Shown here piece after piece: positions 60,333-64,000 of a stretch of 64,000 nt of DNA; within the stretch, counting starts at the first letter, position 1, and the number at the start of each line of letters is the position of its first letter. The DNA lies in assembly GCA_963513935.1 (NCBI GenBank), contig OY740774.1:95921668-95985667 (forward strand), read 5' to 3'. Under the pieces are notes generated by a model. It saw only the letters and a program-made list of their open reading frames with translations. It was not told where the DNA came from and searched no databases. Origin of the DNA: Aphrophora alni (lineage: Eukaryota > Arthropoda > Insecta > Hemiptera > Aphrophoridae). Both the position numbers and the translations under genes were made by a program.

Positions 60333-61297
60333 TTTATTAATGATCTAATTTTTCTATTTCCAGAACCTTTTATAATCCCAGCTTCCCGTAGTTCTTCAAT
60401 GATGGAGGCTATTTCGTTAGCATGCCCTGTATGACCAGCATCTATAGAGGCCAATAAGAGTCGTAGTCGGTTACAAAGTTCATTAGGGTTGTCCCAATAT
60501 GAATATCCTCTCCCTGTGATTGTTTTAGAAGGGAATAACGGCTCTATAATGTTTCTATATTTTAGAGATCTGTTACGATTAACTACTTCGTTCGGATTGT
60601 AGGATCTCTTGTGTGCACTGGATCTCAAACAGATATCTCTATACGCTCGTAAATCGGCATCGGTATATATTTCATCATCTGGTAAACGTTTAAACACCAA
60701 CTCGTACAACCCGGGCGTCCCACTATAGTGTATACCGTCAATTATAATTTCACCATCGTCCGACAACTGAAGAGTCTTGTTTCCGATCGTCATAGAGTTG
60801 TCTTCGATTTTCGGTCCGTAACTGTGATCTATAATTTGACTTCTGGCGGTATCTTTCATCATTATAAGCATATATTTTCGTGCCAGTGGATGTTTGAAAT
60901 TACTGTTTACCCAATTTTCAGATGTACTTTGCCCTTCAGGTGTTGACAATAGTTCCCTTACACTGGGTCCTGGTTGGTCCGGACTCTCGGCAATTATTTC
61001 AGTATCCATAAAACTAGGAGAACCCCATAAATTCCCCTCCTCCACCTCCTCCTCATCCTCCTCCTCCCCTCCCCTCCCCTCAGGGCTGATCACGTCCCTA
61101 ACCTCGTCCTTAACCTCGTCTTTGACATAGGGTATAGACGGTGACCCCTTTATTTTTGACAACTCTTTAAGTATAGGGCTGTATTGTTTATTGAGCAGCA
61201 CCTCTGTATAAGCTTCGCCTTGACGTATAGCCCGATACTTTTTTTTAATAACCTCCCTTAACCGTGATATCTCCGCTGTAAGGTTAGATGACGTCAT
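60329..61297 (-). CDS. Conserved Polinton protein of the DUF8207 type
   Basis: The start is ATG 61,297 (MTSSNLTAEI), overlapping the upstream stop as ATGA; earlier codons have only GTG. The 322-residue product has an N-terminal coiled coil (SRLREVIKKKYRAIRQGE), a long acidic low-complexity stretch (GGEEEDEEEVEEG), and the conserved core: YGPKIEDNSMTIGNKTLQL, then a GIHYSGTPGLYELVFKRLP block and YTDADLRAYRDI. It ends in a C-terminal helical domain, NELCNRLRLLLASIDAG...EIASIIEELREAGIIKG. I know this family from many insect Polintons, and I believe databases list it as DUF8207. Its function is not known; a virion or core role is plausible from its place among structural genes. Confidence 0.8.
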   Translation of the reverse strand: MTSSNLTAEISRLREVIKKKYRAIRQGEAYTEVLLNKQYSPILKELSKIKGSPSIPYVKDEVKDEVRDVISPEGRGGEEEDEEEVEEGNLWGSPSFMDTEIIAESPDQPGPSVRELLSTPEGQSTSENWVNSNFKHPLARKYMLIMMKDTARSQIIDHSYGPKIEDNSMTIGNKTLQLSDDGEIIIDGIHYSGTPGLYELVFKRLPDDEIYTDADLRAYRDICLRSSAHKRSYNPNEVVNRNRSLKYRNIIEPLFPSKTITGRGYSYWDNPNELCNRLRLLLASIDAGHTGHANEIASIIEELREAGIIKGSGNRKIRSLIK

Positions 61298-62448
61298 GGT
61301 AATTCTATAGATCTGAAGAAACACGGATATTGTTTTCTAGTCAGGAGGAACTTTATTATATCACCAGCTGATGCTTTCAATATGTTAGCACTCCACTGCA
61401 ACCCTTTCAGGTATCCGTACGTGTCCTTGTCAAAACGAGGAATGTGCTCGATTTTGTCAGTACTTTTAAATATAAAGGTTCGTTTTAGATTATCACGCCA
61501 TTGAGCTATTTCGGCTACAAAGAGATAATCATTCTTTGGTGTGTCCTCCATAAACTTTTTAAGTTTAGCTATAGGCTGAACACTTTGCTCACTAAGCAGA
61601 TACGAGTTTAATAATAAAAATTCGTCCAAATTTGAGCCCGTATATTTCATCCAAGACTGTAACAATTTTTGGTTAGTTACAGTATAATTGATACCGTCAA
61701 AGGATAGCCCGAAATGAACACATTGTTGAGGTACTGTAGGTAAGGCTTCCTTAAGAAACTCTACAGTGAACAAACCTTGAGCTTTATTGTTTACAGCTTC
61801 AAACTGTTTACCTCTGGTTCGTTTAGGCATGATCGGGGGAGGGCCGAACTTTACATTGTAACTAATGTCGATACAGCACTTTGCCTTTAAGGCCATTCTA
61901 TATAGAGCTATAGGCCCGCGTATAGGTATAGTTCTCTCTGTGACAACTACACATTTGGAAGTGAAAGGTAAGGAGCTTCCATACTGTAACATATTCAAAT
62001 ACGCGTTCATATATCCCACCCCTCCGTGGGAGGGGGTGACAGCTGTATTGAACAAATCGGGGAAAGGTCTAAACCTCGAAATCATATTTTGAGGGTGTCT
62101 CACTGTGCCTTTCAACATATGTTCGTTATATATAACAAGTTCAATAGGCACACCGTTTTTTTCACACTCGCTTAGAAATTTCAACCATATTTCCCTATTG
62201 TAAATCCTATCAGCAGAAGTAATCATGAGTATAACTAAAGGTGGTAAGCTTTTACTGTGACCTCCCCGCCTTTTATGCCTCCAACATCTTCTATTGAATA
62301 TATCACCATATCTACCAGATCTACTACAATAGTTTCCACAAAACTGTTTTCTGTCCGTATAATACCATGAACATAAATTTGATTTCGGATTATGCAATTT
62401 ACAAATGTTGGCAAAAGGCCGATTATCATTATACGTGAATATACGCAT
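61294..62448 (-). CDS. Putative Core-2/I-branching-like glycosyltransferase
   Basis: A protein of 384 residues from ATG 62,448, which shares one base with the ATPase stop (TAATG). The first 60 residues are Cys/His/Arg-rich (CKLHNPKSNLC, FCGNYCSRSGRYG, RCWRHKRRGG) and may bind metal or nucleic acid. From about residue 70 the order of motifs resembles virus-encoded Core-2/I-branching (GT14-like) enzymes: PLVILMITSADRIYNREIW, then GYMNAYLNMLQYG, KCVVVTERTIPIRGPIALY, QGLFTVEFLKEAL and LDEFLLLNSYLL, the last corresponding to the Asp-Glu region of that family. There is no signal or membrane anchor. Substrate and activity are unknown. The assignment rests on motif order only. If right, a sugar-modifying enzyme sits in the middle of the structural operon. 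Confidence 0.6.
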   Translation of the reverse strand: MRIFTYNDNRPFANICKLHNPKSNLCSWYYTDRKQFCGNYCSRSGRYGDIFNRRCWRHKRRGGHSKSLPPLVILMITSADRIYNREIWLKFLSECEKNGVPIELVIYNEHMLKGTVRHPQNMISRFRPFPDLFNTAVTPSHGGVGYMNAYLNMLQYGSSLPFTSKCVVVTERTIPIRGPIALYRMALKAKCCIDISYNVKFGPPPIMPKRTRGKQFEAVNNKAQGLFTVEFLKEALPTVPQQCVHFGLSFDGINYTVTNQKLLQSWMKYTGSNLDEFLLLNSYLLSEQSVQPIAKLKKFMEDTPKNDYLFVAEIAQWRDNLKRTFIFKSTDKIEHIPRFDKDTYGYLKGLQWSANILKASAGDIIKFLLTRKQYPCFFRSIELP

Positions 62449-63137
62449 TATATATCTTTAATAAAACGGTCAAAACCTATTCTGTAACGACCAGTATCTT
62501 TTTCACTATCTTTATCTATCACAATAAAACCGTGTTTATTCTCCCAAGCAATAGCACAAATATTTCTAAACTCGTCAAATGAAACGTCTGTATTGACGTG
62601 ATCTTTGTAAATGTGGCGTAAGTTCAGATCATCCTGTTTAAATACTATTAAGAGGTTTGCATTATCACGAATCAAGTGTTTTGGGATATTACTGTAAGAT
62701 TGACCTAAATAGAAAGAGTCAATGTTATTATGACGCCCCATAGTAAAATAAGCACGTATATTGTTATGTTTTTCACAAGCGATATCATCAAATATCATTA
62801 TAGAATTAGGTTCGGCCTCGTTTGGCGGGATTACGAATTCATTATCAGTGAATGGGTAGTATCCGACGTCAGAATTTTCAAGAATCTTTTCCAGGAACTT
62901 GTACTTTGGTTGGTGAAGGGATTTTGAAAATATGTAAACATTAGCAAATTTTAAGCCGTTAGGTTCAAAAAGCAAGTTAAATATAACGTTAGTCTTACCG
63001 CAATTTGATGGTCCGCAAAGTAATGCTCTGATTGTGTTTGGGAGTAATGAGCTGTGTCTTTTATTTACAGCCTTTTTCTTGAGAAAAGTGTCGAAATTCG
63101 TCATATTCATTGAATGTAACGAGTGCTCGACCCTCAT
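62448..63137 (-). CDS. ATP: DNA-packaging ATPase (A32/FtsK-HerA type)
   Basis: A protein of 229 residues from ATG 63,137; an internal ATG (MNMTNFD) about 8 codons on is an alternative. Walker A is GPSNCGKTN at about residues 42-50, Walker B is SIMIFDDI at about 112-119, and FYLGQSYSNIPK fits the sensor strand that follows. This is the poxvirus A32-like ATPase family shared by Polintons, adintoviruses and virophages, which drives genome packaging into the capsid. A TATA-like TTATATAATG word lies about 40 bases upstream of the start. It leads the compact minus-strand block ending with MCP. Confidence 0.9.
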   Translation of the reverse strand: MRVEHSLHSMNMTNFDTFLKKKAVNKRHSSLLPNTIRALLCGPSNCGKTNVIFNLLFEPNGLKFANVYIFSKSLHQPKYKFLEKILENSDVGYYPFTDNEFVIPPNEAEPNSIMIFDDIACEKHNNIRAYFTMGRHNNIDSFYLGQSYSNIPKHLIRDNANLLIVFKQDDLNLRHIYKDHVNTDVSFDEFRNICAIAWENKHGFIVIDKDSEKDTGRYRIGFDRFIKDI

Positions 63138-63225
63138 GATGACGTAATACTGAAGTTAAATTGATTTGTGTGAGCATTATATAAGTTTTTTCTAATACTC
63201 TACAGTAACCGTAACCTAACCTAAC
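63138..63225. promoter_or_regulatory. Spacer between integrase and ATPase with three insect-telomere-type units
   Basis: The spacer holds the presumed ATPase promoter: minus-strand TTATATAATG and a CRE-like TGACGTAA at 63,140-63,147. It also carries CCTAACCTAACCTA at 63,215-63,228, nearly three copies of the insect telomere unit TTAGG in reverse, touching the integrase stop. The short run may be coincidence. Confidence 0.4.
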
Positions 63226-64000
63226 CTATTTGACAATTTCCTTTTCACTTACCCATGAGTTATGTGTCTGATCAAACCCTAGCCATTTTACAAGGATCTT
63301 ATCACCTCTTTTCTTTATAACTTTCTCAACAAGATATACATTACCTATTTTTGATCTATTTAATTCTTCACCATAAAACCCGCCTTTTAAAATTTCCCCC
63401 TTCGAGTCTTGTAGAATATAAGTTATAGGTTTTGACGGTACAATAGCGTAAACTGAGAAAACCTCGTTTGTCCAATTAGGTAAATAACCTTTAACGAACG
63501 TCTTTTTAAATTTGGAAATTCTAACTTTTTCATCTAGTTTAAATTTGGGTATAGCTTTTACGGTTTTACGATCTAGTTTTTGTAATAATAGTTTCTCATG
63601 CTTTTTCAATACGTGAGACGGTTTCATTCCTATGGTACTATGCACTGTATTATTATATGATTTTAATATTTCTTTTAAAAGGGTTAGCCATTCATAGCTG
63701 CCTCGAGCCGTAAATTCACACCACATTAGATTTTTTAACGTACGATTTAACCTTTCGACTATGGAAGCTTTTTTGTCAGAGTATGTATGGTAATGATTAA
63801 TGTTATATTTTACCATTAACTGTTTCACACGAGTGTTGAAGAATTCTTTCCCTTGATCGGTTTGCAAATGTTTCATACGATGTTTTTTAAGTATAGGGTC
63901 TAAACATTTAGCTACTTCAACGCCTGATTTTGTTTTTAACGGCACAGCAAAAGCATATTTTGTTAAACAGTTTATCATTGTCAATATATACTTGAACCCT
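63226..64000 (-). CDS. INT: Polinton integrase (DDE, retroviral-type) with C-terminal chromodomain, 5' end cut by the window
   Basis: The frame is open to the window edge, so the N-terminal zinc domain and first catalytic Asp are outside. The visible 258 codons begin GFKYILTMINCLTKYAFA, just after the first Asp. Of the retroviral-type DDE triad, the second Asp (LQTDQGKEFF) and the Glu (ASIVERLNRTLK) are present. A typical PSHVL block, an SH3-like barrel (KVRISKFKKTF, GYLPNWTNEVFSV) and a chromodomain (VYLVEKVIKKRGDKILVKWLGF...NSWV) follow. The enzyme inserts the element DNA with a 6-base target duplication. The chromodomain probably guides it to marked chromatin. Confidence 0.93.
   Translation of the reverse strand, partial: GFKYILTMINCLTKYAFAVPLKTKSGVEVAKCLDPILKKHRMKHLQTDQGKEFFNTRVKQLMVKYNINHYHTYSDKKASIVERLNRTLKNLMWCEFTARGSYEWLTLLKEILKSYNNTVHSTIGMKPSHVLKKHEKLLLQKLDRKTVKAIPKFKLDEKVRISKFKKTFVKGYLPNWTNEVFSVYAIVPSKPITYILQDSKGEILKGGFYGEELNRSKIGNVYLVEKVIKKRGDKILVKWLGFDQTHNSWVSEKEIVK

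Larger units (their letters stand above)
51017..64000. mobile_element. Maverick/Polinton (adintovirus-like) DNA transposon, left end to window end
   Basis: The left terminus is placed at 51,023 because the Jockey endonuclease frame breaks there, the new sequence starts with AG as Polintons do, and the preceding six bases GGCGGA (51,017-51,022) fit the 6-base target duplication of this group. The gene set inside (chromodomain integrase, A32-like ATPase, adenain-type protease, double and single jelly-roll capsid proteins) is diagnostic. The right terminus, DNA polymerase B and the second copy of the duplication are beyond the window, so the terminal inverted repeat cannot be confirmed. Confidence 0.92.

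Noticed and set aside
51023..64000. DNA polymerase B of the Polinton
   Set aside because: No polymerase motifs are visible in any frame of the window. It is expected to the right and not claimed here.

Overview
This is a eukaryotic window, very AT-rich and almost gene-free over its first 48 kb, and densely coding over its last 13 kb. Jockey-clade and Penelope-like retroelement remains, the many (AT)n microsatellites and the large virus-like transposon all point to an arthropod, most likely an insect. The species cannot be read from the sequence.

Bases 1-48.7 kb are intergenic or intronic DNA with no host gene I can support. They hold (AT)n tracts, a 330-base (TC)n tract, A/T homopolymers, at least three dispersed repeat families, a 210-base hairpin element, a decayed Penelope-like element (about 14.78-15.52 kb) and a 5'-truncated Jockey 3' end (about 15.87-16.34 kb). 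At the extreme left (68-263) is a small inverted-repeat insertion with a 14-base target-site duplication and a hammerhead-ribozyme-like core.

Bases 48.79-51.02 kb are the 5' part of a fairly intact Jockey-like non-LTR retrotransposon: ORF1 (coiled coil and three zinc knuckles), then ORF2 joined through an ATGA overlap. ORF2 stops inside its endonuclease domain, in the middle of a conserved Gly-Gly-Asp motif, because another element inserted there.

That element is a Maverick/Polinton (adintovirus-like) transposon. It starts at 51,023 with AG, next to a candidate 6-base target duplication (GGCGGA, 51,017-51,022), and runs past the window end. Its subterminal kilobase holds tandem repeats, repeated GGGCACCTGRG motifs, many CRE/ATF-like TGACGTCA sites and a 23-bp hairpin. 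Every gene I recognise in it is on the minus strand. From the window end toward the terminus they are: integrase with chromodomain (partial), A32/FtsK-like packaging ATPase, a putative Core-2/I-branching-like glycosyltransferase, a DUF8207-type conserved protein, a fibre-like repeat protein, a parvovirus-type phospholipase A2 protein with a basic tail, an adenain-type protease, the penton, the major capsid protein, three small proteins (one perhaps PC4-like) and an eight-exon RING-finger gene. Protein-primed DNA polymerase B is not in the window and should lie to the right.

The central virion and packaging block (63,137-56,223) is very compact, with successive genes sharing ATGA or TAATG stop/start overlaps. 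The protease frame has no upstream ATG and abuts the phospholipase stop at an A9 run, which suggests frameshifting, slippage, a non-AUG start or a homopolymer error. The capsid genes look intact, so this copy may be young. The RING gene differs from all its neighbours in being split by seven phase-0 introns of 73-83 bases.
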